This document shows, piece after piece, positions 1-7,073 of a DNA stretch of 40,233 nucleotides. A program made the translations under genes and the position numbers. Every line of letters begins with the position of its first letter. Positions within the stretch are counted from its first letter, which is position 1. The stretch is from an uncultured Eubacteriales bacterium (GTDB lineage: Bacteria; Bacillota; Clostridia; Oscillospirales; CAG-272): NCBI GenBank assembly GCA_905201895.1, contig CAJKPX010000017.1:1-40233 (forward strand), given 5' to 3'. The notes under the pieces are model-generated. The model had not been told where the DNA came from and searched no databases. It was given only the letters and a program-made list of their open reading frames with translations.

Positions 1-17
1 CTGCGCCAACGGCGCAG
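1..17 (-). terminator. Truncated hairpin terminator downstream of sigG
   Basis: A perfect 7-bp stem (CTGCGCC, loop AAC, GGCGCAG) is followed by ACCCC and TTTT. It lies just beyond the sigG stop on the minus strand. The rest of the stem and any U-tract would lie left of base 1, so the element is cut by the window edge. The same kind of hairpin (CTGCGCC-AAT-GACGCAG) occurs at 39347-39363 inside the right-end repeat, so this is probably a member of that dispersed family serving as terminator. Confidence 0.5.
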
Positions 18-36
18 ACCCCTTTTAGGTTTTTAT

Positions 37-810
37 TTACAGTTGACGTCGGATTTTTTCGAGAGTCGCCTTTTCCAGGCGCGACACCTGTGCCTGCGAA
101 ATACCGATCTCCTCGGCGATCTCCATCTGGGTCTTGTTGCGGTAAAAGCGCAGATTGATGATCTTGCGCTCTCGCTCGGAGAGCTGCTTCATTGCCTCGC
201 GCAATACGATATTTTCCAGCCATGCCTCGTCACCGTCCGAGGTGTCGGCAAGCTGGTCCATGAGAAAGAGAGAATCGCCGTTGTCATTGTAAACCGGCTC
301 ATAGAGCGAGATTGGCTCCACAATTGCCTCCATTGCATGCATCACGGCGTCCTTCTGTTCGCCCACTCGCGCGGCGATCTCCTCAACCGTCGGCTCGCCC
401 TCCTTGACCGAGAGCAGCTCCTCGCGTGCCTGAAGCGCACGATAGGCAAGATCGCGCACCGATCGACTGATGCGAATAGCGTTGTTGTCGCGTAGATAGC
501 GGCGAATTTCGCCGATGATCATTGGAACCGCGTAGGTTGAAAATTTGACGTCCATCTCCACGTTGAAGTTGTCCACCGCCTTTACAAGCCCGATGCAGCC
601 CACCTGAAACAGATCGTCGGGGTTCTCACGCCGCCCCGAGAATCGTTGAATGATCGAGAGCACCAACCGCAGATTTCCGCTGATCAGCTCCGCCCTCGCC
701 TTCTCGTCACCCTGACGTGCGCGCAGGAGCAGTGCGCGCTTTTCCTCGTCGGTCAAAACCTTTAGCTGCGAGGTGTTCACCCCGCAGATTTCCACTTTGT
801 TATAATACAT
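37..810 (-). CDS. sigG: RNA polymerase sporulation sigma factor SigG
   Basis: A 257-residue sigma-70 family protein with the length and layout of sigma-G, the late forespore sigma factor. Residues 4-16 carry the N-terminal block typical of SigG (NKVEICGV). Region 2 follows at about 64-110 (DDLFQVGCIG, then KFSTYAVPMIIGEIRRYLR), region 3 at about 112-165, and region 4 ends with a helix-turn-helix at about 226-250 (TQMEIAEEIGISQAQVSRLE). Sigma-G directs forespore genes after engulfment. The ATG at 810 has an ACGGAG ribosome site about 10 nt upstream. Unlike in Bacillus subtilis, no spoIIGA or sigE is adjacent within the window; the upstream neighbour is nadE. A sigma-F-like promoter lies at 842-872, as expected for an early forespore gene. 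SigF is the alternative, but the N-terminal block favours SigG. Confidence 0.95.
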   Translation of the reverse strand: MYYNKVEICGVNTSQLKVLTDEEKRALLLRARQGDEKARAELISGNLRLVLSIIQRFSGRRENPDDLFQVGCIGLVKAVDNFNVEMDVKFSTYAVPMIIGEIRRYLRDNNAIRISRSVRDLAYRALQAREELLSVKEGEPTVEEIAARVGEQKDAVMHAMEAIVEPISLYEPVYNDNGDSLFLMDQLADTSDGDEAWLENIVLREAMKQLSERERKIINLRFYRNKTQMEIAEEIGISQAQVSRLEKATLEKIRRQL

Positions 811-841
811 TCCAAGAAAACTCCGTTTTTCGTTTCAAGGA

Positions 842-872
842 AAGTATTGCCGAGACGAGCACGGATTTATAC
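842..872 (-). promoter_or_regulatory. Sigma-F-type promoter of sigG
   Basis: On the minus strand there is GTATA (868-872), a 16-base spacer, then GGCAATACTT (842-851). This fits the known sigma-F pattern GYWTA / GGNRANANTW at every defined position. It would start transcription about 25 bases before the sigG ATG. In Bacillus, sigG is under sigma-F control, so site and gene agree. Confidence 0.65.
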
Positions 873-934
873 ATCCATTATTTGGCGTACAGGCGGTTGT
901 AACTATTTGTCTTCTTTTTTCAGGATAGGGGAGC

Positions 935-980
935 GCGAGGGGGAAGGACGCTTTTTGAAAAAATCGTCCTTCCCCCTCGC
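935..980. terminator. Long perfect inverted repeat after nadE
   Basis: A 16-bp perfect inverted repeat (935-950 and 965-980) has a 14-nt loop rich in T and A. It sits between the nadE stop and the sigG promoter, so it most likely ends nadE transcription. The T-rich stretch (983-998) is on the plus-strand side, which is the wrong side for nadE. It may therefore be a palindromic extragenic element used as a roadblock rather than a textbook intrinsic terminator. Confidence 0.5.
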
Positions 981-1000
981 AGGTTTTTATTTTGTTTTCA

Positions 1001-2914
1001 TCAAAGCCGCTCCGCCTCGGCAAGCCAAAGGGCAGAGGATGCGTCGGAGGGCATGTGCCAATCGCCGCGCGGCGAAACGCCAACCGAGCCGATCTTGGGT
1101 CCGTCGGGCATGCAGGAGCGCTTGAACTGCTGGCTGAAGAACCGACGAATAAAGGTCTTGAGCCACTTTTTCAGCGTTTCCTCGTCATAAACGCTGCCGA
1201 GAGCCGCACGGGCGAGTCGGTAGAGCTTGGTGGGAGACGCGCCGTAGCGGAGCATATGGTAGAGATAGAAATCGTGCAGCTCGTAGGGGCCAACCAGGTC
1301 CTCGGTCTTTTGCGCAATCTCGCCGCTCTCGTCGGCAGGGAGCAGCTCGGGAGAAACGGGTGTGCCGAGCACGTCACGGAGTGCGGCGGCAAGCTTCTCC
1401 TCGCCCTGTGCGGCATAGCGGTTTGCGGCGTGCGAAACCAGATGACGTACCAGCGTTTTCGGGATTGCGGCATTCACCGCGTACATTGACATGTGGTCTC
1501 CGTTGTAGGTCGCCCATCCAAGCGCCAGCTCGGAGAGGTCACCCGTTCCGATCACCATGCCGCCGCAATCGTTGGCAATATCCATCAGGATCTGCGTGCG
1601 CTCACGTGCCTGACTATTCTCGTAGGTCACGTCGCGAATTGCGGGATCGTGCCCAATGTCACGGAAATGCAGATTGACCGCATCAAAAATATCAACGGTT
1701 CGGAAATCCACGCCCAGCTCCTCACAAAGGACTGTGGCGTTATTTTTCGTGCGTGCGGTTGTGCCGAAGCAGGGCATGGTGACTGCAACGATATCGCGTC
1801 TCGGTCTGCCGAGTGCATCCATTGCTCGTACCATCACCAAAAGTGCCAGCGTGGAGTCGAGACCGCCCGAGATGCCGAGCACCAGCTTTTTCGCAAATGC
1901 ACGCTCCACACGTTGCTTGAGTCCGGCCGCCTGCATGGTGAGAATTTCCTCACAGCGGCGGGCACGCGCTGCGGGATCGGCAGGGATGAAGGGATGCGGA
2001 TCAATCGCACGCGTCAGCTTGGTTTCGGTGACGTTGAGCGAGAAGGGGATTTCACAGTAGACCGTGTTTTCAAAGCCTGCCGCCTGTGTGCGTCGACGCT
2101 CGGATTGCACGCGTTGAACGTCGATCTCGGTAATCAGAAGCTCCGACGGTGCAAACGGAGCTCTCTGGGCAACCGTTTTGCCCAGCTCCACGATCGCGCC
2201 GTGAGCGCCAAACACAAGATCGGTGGTCGATTCGCCTTCGCCCGCACCCGAATAGAGATACGCGGTTTTCGTACGCGCGCAGACCGATTGGATCATGCCG
2301 AGTCGGGTCTCTGCCGCTCCCACGCAATCGCAAAGCGCAGAAGGATTGCAGATCAGCGTTGCACCCGATGCCGCATGAGAGAGTGCGGGAGGAACGGGCG
2401 CGCCGAGGTCGGCACCGATCTCCACAGCGATGCGGAGCGCGGGCAGATCGTCACATGTAAAGACCTGATCGCGGCACAAATAGACTTTCTCTCCGCCGAG
2501 GCAGAGCGTTTCATTTGGCTCATCAAACAAAAAATAGCGGCTGTCGGCAAGCTCGGCAGAGGGGGTCGATTTGGGGATAAATCCAAGCACGCGTCCGCCG
2601 AGGCAAACCGCGGCACAGTTATAGAGCGCGGAGCCTGCCGCGATGGGGAGCCCCACCACCGACACCATGTTGTAGTCGCGCGTTTTGGCAACGTAGCGCT
2701 CCAGAGCAACACGTGCTCCCTCGATCAGCGTCTCGGAGAAAAAGAGATCGCCGCAGGTTGCTCCCGTGATGCAAAGCTCGGGAAAGACCAGAACGCGCAC
2801 CTCTGCCTCGTTTGCCTCTGCCGCCAGGCGAAGCATTTCGCCAACGTTATAAGAGGGATCGGCAACGCGAAGCTTGGGCGTTGCGGCGCAAACCTTGATA
2901 AAACCGTTTTTCAT
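1001..2914 (-). CDS. nadE: NAD+ synthetase, glutamine-dependent type with degenerate glutaminase site
   Basis: A 637-residue two-domain NAD synthetase, the last step of NAD synthesis (nicotinic acid adenine dinucleotide to NAD). The N-terminal nitrilase-fold domain (about 1-290) normally supplies ammonia from glutamine through a Glu-Lys-Cys triad. The C-terminal ATP-pyrophosphatase domain (about 315-637) has the SGGLDS loop at 349-354. Glu46 (FPELCITG) and Lys115 (IPKS) are in place. The position where the family has Cys in EICEDLW reads EIGADLG here, so Gly167 replaces the nucleophile (codon GGT). The ammonia channel segment GEGESTTDL is kept. The synthetase domain looks intact, so the enzyme may use free ammonia. 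The start has an AAAGGA ribosome site 9 nt upstream. Confidence 0.93.
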   Translation of the reverse strand: MKNGFIKVCAATPKLRVADPSYNVGEMLRLAAEANEAEVRVLVFPELCITGATCGDLFFSETLIEGARVALERYVAKTRDYNMVSVVGLPIAAGSALYNCAAVCLGGRVLGFIPKSTPSAELADSRYFLFDEPNETLCLGGEKVYLCRDQVFTCDDLPALRIAVEIGADLGAPVPPALSHAASGATLICNPSALCDCVGAAETRLGMIQSVCARTKTAYLYSGAGEGESTTDLVFGAHGAIVELGKTVAQRAPFAPSELLITEIDVQRVQSERRRTQAAGFENTVYCEIPFSLNVTETKLTRAIDPHPFIPADPAARARRCEEILTMQAAGLKQRVERAFAKKLVLGISGGLDSTLALLVMVRAMDALGRPRRDIVAVTMPCFGTTARTKNNATVLCEELGVDFRTVDIFDAVNLHFRDIGHDPAIRDVTYENSQARERTQILMDIANDCGGMVIGTGDLSELALGWATYNGDHMSMYAVNAAIPKTLVRHLVSHAANRYAAQGEEKLAAALRDVLGTPVSPELLPADESGEIAQKTEDLVGPYELHDFYLYHMLRYGASPTKLYRLARAALGSVYDEETLKKWLKTFIRRFFSQQFKRSCMPDGPKIGSVGVSPRGDWHMPSDASSALWLAEAERL

Positions 2915-2960
2915 GAGTGTTTCGTCCTTTCAAAAAGACTTTTTCAAACATATCCAATTT

Positions 2961-2989
2961 ATTATACCGCATATTGCTCTTGATTACAA
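2961..2989 (-). promoter_or_regulatory. Sigma-A promoter of nadE
   Basis: On the minus strand: -35 TTGTAA (2984-2989), 17-bp spacer, -10 TATAAT (2961-2966), about 45 bases before the nadE ATG. Confidence 0.7.
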
Positions 2990-3037
2990 GATGATTTTTC
3001 AAACTTTCTCCATTTTTTAGGGTATATCTCGCAAAAA

Positions 3038-3067
3038 CTTGACAAAATTCGACAGAAGGGCTATAAT
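3038..3067 (+). promoter_or_regulatory. Sigma-A-like promoter pointing into the acpP 3' end
   Basis: On the plus strand: TTGACA (3038-3043), a 17-18 bp spacer and TATAAT (about 3062-3067). No plus-strand gene follows within 450 bases. The acpP terminator hairpin and the acpP 3' end lie directly downstream, in antisense. The boxes are consensus, but what they drive is unknown. Confidence 0.5.
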
Positions 3068-3083
3068 ATAGGAAGCAAAACGA

Positions 3084-3112
3084 AAAGCAGACGGTTGTTC
3101 ACCGTCTGCTTT
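3084..3112 (-). terminator. Intrinsic terminator of acpP
   Basis: A perfect 12-bp stem (3084-3095 with 3101-3112) and a 5-nt loop are followed on the minus strand by a T-rich run. It begins 12 bases after the acpP stop. Confidence 0.85.
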
Positions 3113-3124
3113 CGGATGCTGCTT

Positions 3125-3352
3125 TTATTTCTGCTGCTGCTCGAGATACTTTACAACGTCGTTGATAGTGATGAACTTGTGAATGTCATCGTCCTCGATC
3201 TCAATTTCAAATTTGTCCTCGCAAAGCATAATCAAATCGGCAAGCTCGATCGAGTTGATGCCGAGATCGTTCGCAAGCTCGGACTCGGGGGTGATTTCCT
3301 CGGGGTCGAGCTGAAGCTCCTCCACCAGAATGTTCTTGAGCGTTTCAAACAT
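3125..3352 (-). CDS. acpP: Acyl carrier protein
   Basis: A 75-residue acidic protein with the four-helix acyl carrier fold. Ser34 in GINSIEL is the expected attachment site for 4'-phosphopantetheine. The usual Asp-Ser-Leu motif is Asn-Ser-Ile here, a small departure from the fatty-acid ACP consensus. It carries acyl intermediates, most simply for fatty acid synthesis, but no fab genes lie nearby, so a special acyl-transfer role is possible. The GGAGGA ribosome site (3362-3367) is 9 nt before the ATG. The gene is monocistronic, with a consensus promoter upstream and a hairpin terminator just after the stop. Confidence 0.9.
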   Translation of the reverse strand: MFETLKNILVEELQLDPEEITPESELANDLGINSIELADLIMLCEDKFEIEIEDDDIHKFITINDVVKYLEQQQK

Positions 3353-3414
3353 TGCGATTGTTCCTCCAATAAAATTTTTGGCACAAATGCCTTTTGGTCA
3401 ATCATTACCCGTCA

Positions 3415-3443
3415 ATTATACAACATATTTCCATCTTTGTCAA
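3415..3443 (-). promoter_or_regulatory. Consensus sigma-A promoter of acpP
   Basis: On the minus strand: TTGACA (3438-3443), exactly 17 bp, TATAAT (3415-3420). Both boxes are perfect, as expected for a highly expressed housekeeping gene. Confidence 0.85.
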
Positions 3444-3541
3444 GAAAAATCTTTCGACTTTCCGCATTATTTTTCCATTTTGTCACAAAACAATGCAATC
3501 TCTGCCCGAATTGGGCATGATTTTGCAGGAAAGGAGTTTCC

Positions 3542-5476
3542 GTGCAAATATTTTACCGCCGTCCGCTTGCTCTCTCGGCAACGCTTTTTGTGCTCTGTGC
3601 GGTTGCGGCTCTGCGTCTGGCTGGACATGTCAAGCTGCTTCTGTTGTGCCTTGCTGCGGCATTTCTGACCGTGCTGATCCTTGCCCGTATCCTACGCCGT
3701 CGCGCAAGCGTGCGACTGTTCGTTGCCATTTTGTGCACCGTTGCAATTCTGCTTTCGCTTCTCTCATCCTATCTGTTCTTCGATGTTCGCTATGCCGACC
3801 TCCAGGAGACCATCGGCAAGGAGCACCCTGTGGAGGGCTACGTGCTCGAGCGCATTGGATCGGGGCCTTTTTACAGCTATCTGCGCGTGCGTGTCACCTC
3901 TTATGAGGGCGGTGGAGCGCCGTTTGACGCTCTGCTGGAGTTGACCCTTCCGTCCTCACTTCAGGTTGGCGACGGCTTTCGGGCTACCGTTACGCCGAGA
4001 ACATACACCGCCGAGGACGGCTATGACGAGCGCATTTTCCGACTCTCGGACGGATGCCTGCTGATTCTGACCGTTGAGGAGGGCGAGAATTGTCAACGCA
4101 CCGAGCGCGAGCACAACGCGCTTGAGGTTTTTTCCTCAAAGATCAACCTGAAGCTTGCCTATGCACTCCGTAATGCGATCGGCGGAGAGGAGGGAGGCCT
4201 TTGTGCGGCACTTTTGCTCGGAAACCGCACCTGGCTCACCGACGGCACCATACTCGATTTCCGCCGTGCGGGCATTTCGCATCTGTTGGCGCTGAGCGGT
4301 CTGCACGTGTCGATCCTGATCGCCTTTGTGGATTTTCTGCTCAAGCGTCTCCGCACGCCGAAGCCATGCTGCGCCATCCTCATTCCGCTCTTCGCAATCG
4401 CCTATCTGATTCTTACGGGATGCGCCGTTTCCACCTGCCGTGCAGTGCTCATGACCTGCATGCTTTACTTCGCGTTTCTCTCAAGCGCACGCTATGATCC
4501 CTTTACTGCGCTTTGCACGATCCTCGCTGCAATTCTGCTTGTCACGCCCTACGCAGTTTACGATCTCTCGCTCTGGATGTCCTTCCTTGCCGCTGCCTCA
4601 ATCGTGATCTTCTCACCCGCACTCGGTGCATGGATGCGAAGCTCCAAGCGGCTCAATAGAATGCCGCGCCTGCTGTCCCGTGCGATTGGGGCGCTCCTAT
4701 CGGCAATTCTCGTTGGTTTCGTGGCAAATCTGGCACTTCTTTTGCTGTCCGCAGCGGTGTTCGGTGAGCTTTCGCTCGCTTCAATTCCGGCAACGCTTCT
4801 GCTTTCGGTGCCCGTCACGCTTCTCCTGATCCTGTCAGCTCTTGCGCTTCTTTTCCCGTTCATCCCAATTTTGCCGTCGGTCTGCTCCTCGATTGCAGGT
4901 CTGCATCTTGCCATTGCAGATCGCTTTTCGGCGCTTGAATGGGTCATGATACCTGCAAACGATTATTTCACGGGTGCAATTCTGACCGTCCTGACGGTAG
5001 CACTCGTCTTGCTTGCCGTTTGTCGGGTCAGGCATCCTCTGCGCATGCTCGCAACCGTCTTTCCGCCCCTGCTGGTCTTGGCGGTGCTCGTTTCCACAGC
5101 CGTGACCGCGTATTCGCCGCGTTACGAGGAGCGCATACAGATCAGCAGCACCTATTTCGGAGACGTTGAGCTCCGCACCAATCACGGTGAGGCAACCGTG
5201 ATCAACCGTGCTCGCAACAATATCTCCGAGGCGAATTGGATCAGGTATGCCGCGCTTTCGGAGCGTGCCACCGATATCGACCACCTTGTTTATCCGCGCT
5301 ATTATAATCAGTCCACCTATTTTCTCGCGCGACTCTGTGGAACGATGCGTGTCGAAACGCTCCATCTTCCCGAGCCAATCACCGAGCGTGAGCATGCCAT
5401 TGCCGCACGCATTGCCGAGGAGGCGGCGTTGCACGGCGTTACGGTCGTTTACGATGCCGAATATTGGTTCAATTGA
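3542..5476 (+). CDS. comEC: ComEC/Rec2-type DNA uptake membrane protein
   Basis: A 644-residue polytopic membrane protein. After two or three N-terminal membrane segments (about 10-80) comes the soluble DUF4131/OB-like region (about 85-185). The ComEC competence core follows, with its signature GISHLLALSGLHVSIL at 244-259 and about eight further membrane helices up to about 520. ComEC forms the channel that brings single-stranded DNA into the cell. The C-terminal region (about 525-644) sits where many homologues have a metallo-beta-lactamase-like nuclease domain. Here no HxHxDH motif is present and the domain looks degenerate. The GTG start at 3542 is preceded by AGGAAAGGAG. No comEA or comFA is nearby, so natural competence cannot be inferred from this gene alone. 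Confidence 0.87.
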   Translation: MQIFYRRPLALSATLFVLCAVAALRLAGHVKLLLLCLAAAFLTVLILARILRRRASVRLFVAILCTVAILLSLLSSYLFFDVRYADLQETIGKEHPVEGYVLERIGSGPFYSYLRVRVTSYEGGGAPFDALLELTLPSSLQVGDGFRATVTPRTYTAEDGYDERIFRLSDGCLLILTVEEGENCQRTEREHNALEVFSSKINLKLAYALRNAIGGEEGGLCAALLLGNRTWLTDGTILDFRRAGISHLLALSGLHVSILIAFVDFLLKRLRTPKPCCAILIPLFAIAYLILTGCAVSTCRAVLMTCMLYFAFLSSARYDPFTALCTILAAILLVTPYAVYDLSLWMSFLAAASIVIFSPALGAWMRSSKRLNRMPRLLSRAIGALLSAILVGFVANLALLLLSAAVFGELSLASIPATLLLSVPVTLLLILSALALLFPFIPILPSVCSSIAGLHLAIADRFSALEWVMIPANDYFTGAILTVLTVALVLLAVCRVRHPLRMLATVFPPLLVLAVLVSTAVTAYSPRYEERIQISSTYFGDVELRTNHGEATVINRARNNISEANWIRYAALSERATDIDHLVYPRYYNQSTYFLARLCGTMRVETLHLPEPITEREHAIAARIAEEAALHGVTVVYDAEYWFN

Positions 5477-5486
5477 TTTTTTTATC

Positions 5487-5522
5487 ACTCTCCCCGATTT
5501 GTGTCGGGGAGAGTCCTTTTTT
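5487..5522 (+). terminator. Intrinsic terminator of comEC
   Basis: A perfect 11-bp stem (5487-5497 with 5504-5514), a 6-nt loop, then CC and six T. It lies 10 bases after the comEC stop and separates comEC from dpaA. Confidence 0.9.
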
Positions 5523-5576
5523 CATATCCTGTTACCGTATAAAGGAAATTTGACCAGGACAGAGGAGGGGACTATC

Positions 5577-6509
5577 ATGACGGATCGGATCGGGCTTGCC
5601 GTGCTTGGCGGCGACGAGCGGCAGATCGCAATGGCGAGGGCGCTTGCCGACCGGGGGTATGACGTGTTCGTTTGGGGCTTGGGTGCCTGCGCAGATCGCA
5701 TTGGGAGTGCTATTGCTTGTGAGCAATGGCAGGATGCCATCAAGGATGCAGGTGTGGTGATTCTTCCGTTGCCTGCAAGCGGTGACGGTGTACGGGTGCA
5801 TTGCCCTTTGCATGCCCCCGACCAGCTTCTTCGCCTAACCACGCTGCTCGATTCGATCCCGGGGCGACTTCTGCTCGGTGGGCGACTCGGGGAGTCCGTG
5901 CGAAGCATTGCTGAGCAAAAGCAGATCAAATGGATTGACTATTTTGATAGCGAGATTCTGCAGCTCAAAAACGCCGTTCCTACAGCCGAGGGGGCGATCG
6001 CGGTTGCCATGCGCGAGCTTCCCGTCACGGTAGATGGCGTGCATGCCGCCATTCTTGGCTTTGGGCGCATCGGCGCACTTCTGGCAGACCGACTTCGTGC
6101 GCTCGGTGCCGAGGTCACGGTCTATGCACGCAGAAGTGAGCAGCGCACGCTGGCAGAGCTGCATCATCACCGTTCCGCGCGCTTGATCTGCCGCGATGGG
6201 CGAACGGTGCCCGAGGTGTTTGACTCCAATCTGCGCGTGATTTTTAACACCGTTCCGCAATGGATCCTCACGCGCGAGGTTCTGGAGACTCTGCCACGGA
6301 ATTGCGTGCTTATTGACCTCGCCTCCGCTCCCGGCGGAATCGACCGCACGGCGGCACAGGAGCTGGGGCTTCGGGCAGTCTGGGCAACTGCGTTGCCAGG
6401 AAAATGTGCTCCCGAGAGTGCCGGGCATATCCTTGCTGATACGATCGAAGAGATTTTGACGGAATATGCCATTTTACCCCACGGATCGAAAAGGAGGCTT
6501 GAGAAATGA
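5577..6509 (+). CDS. dpaA: Dipicolinate synthase subunit A
   Basis: A 310-residue Rossmann-fold protein matching SpoVFA/DpaA. The N-terminal block GGDERQ (11-16) and the segment NAVPTAEGAI (132-141) are characteristic, and a second dinucleotide-binding loop GFGRIG lies at 161-166. With DpaB it oxidises dihydrodipicolinate from the lysine pathway to dipicolinic acid, the calcium chelator of the spore core, in the mother cell. The ATG at 5577 has AGAGGAGGGG upstream. The reading frame stays open further upstream but would run through the comEC terminator, so this start is preferred. The stop overlaps the dpaB start by ATGA, so the two are translationally coupled. No clear sigma-K or sigma-A promoter was identified. 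Confidence 0.95.
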   Translation: MTDRIGLAVLGGDERQIAMARALADRGYDVFVWGLGACADRIGSAIACEQWQDAIKDAGVVILPLPASGDGVRVHCPLHAPDQLLRLTTLLDSIPGRLLLGGRLGESVRSIAEQKQIKWIDYFDSEILQLKNAVPTAEGAIAVAMRELPVTVDGVHAAILGFGRIGALLADRLRALGAEVTVYARRSEQRTLAELHHHRSARLICRDGRTVPEVFDSNLRVIFNTVPQWILTREVLETLPRNCVLIDLASAPGGIDRTAAQELGLRAVWATALPGKCAPESAGHILADTIEEILTEYAILPHGSKRRLEK

Positions 6510-7066
6510 TTGGATATGCTTTTTGCGGGTCCTTCTGCACGCATGCAAAGGCATTGACCGAGCTGGAGCGCTTGCTTGCGGCAGGCTATGAGATTCAACC
6601 GATCATGAGCGAAACGGTTTGGCAGACTGACACGCGCTTTGGAACGGCAGAGGCACTCCGTTCGCGCGTGGAGACCCTTTGTGCGCGACCCGTGATCCAC
6701 ACGGTTGTGGATGCCGAGCCGCTTGGCCCCGCCGTTCCGCTCGAGGCACTTATTCTTTCTCCATGTACCGGCAATACACTTGCGAAGATTGCAAACGGGA
6801 TTACCGATAACACGGTCTGCATGGCGGCAAAGGCGCATCTGCGGAGCGACCGTCCGCTCGTCATCTCACTTGCCTCCAACGATGCGCTTTCGGCAAATCT
6901 GCGCAATATCGCAACCCTGCTCTCGCGCAAGCAGGTCTATTTCGTGCCCATGCATCAGGATGATCCCGAGAAAAAGCCGCATTCGCTGGTTGCCGAGTTT
7001 TCGCTTCTTCAGCCCACCCTGCAGGCGGCGTTTAACGGCAAGCAATTCCGACGCCTGTTTTTGTGA
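6506..7066 (+). CDS. dpaB: Dipicolinate synthase subunit B (flavoprotein)
   Basis: A 186-residue flavoprotein-fold subunit (SpoVFB/DpaB). It begins MIGYAFCGSFCTH, and the segment LILSPCTGNTLAKIANGI (about 87-104) is typical of the flavin-binding family. It works with DpaA to make dipicolinate for spore heat resistance. It starts inside the dpaA stop codon (ATGA overlap), so the two are one operon. The stop is only 7 bases from the stop of the convergent minus-strand flippase gene with no hairpin between, so the two transcripts probably overlap at their 3' ends. Confidence 0.95.
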   Translation: MIGYAFCGSFCTHAKALTELERLLAAGYEIQPIMSETVWQTDTRFGTAEALRSRVETLCARPVIHTVVDAEPLGPAVPLEALILSPCTGNTLAKIANGITDNTVCMAAKAHLRSDRPLVISLASNDALSANLRNIATLLSRKQVYFVPMHQDDPEKKPHSLVAEFSLLQPTLQAAFNGKQFRRLFL

Positions 7067-7073
7067 CTCACGG

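Noticed and set aside
1493..2983. Long open frame on the plus strand opposite nadE
   Set aside because: It is the antisense shadow of nadE with no family resemblance or ribosome site; nadE is unambiguous.
5208..5576. N-terminal extension of DpaA
   Set aside because: The frame is open but overlaps comEC and its terminator; the ATG at 5577 has a strong ribosome site and gives the normal family length.
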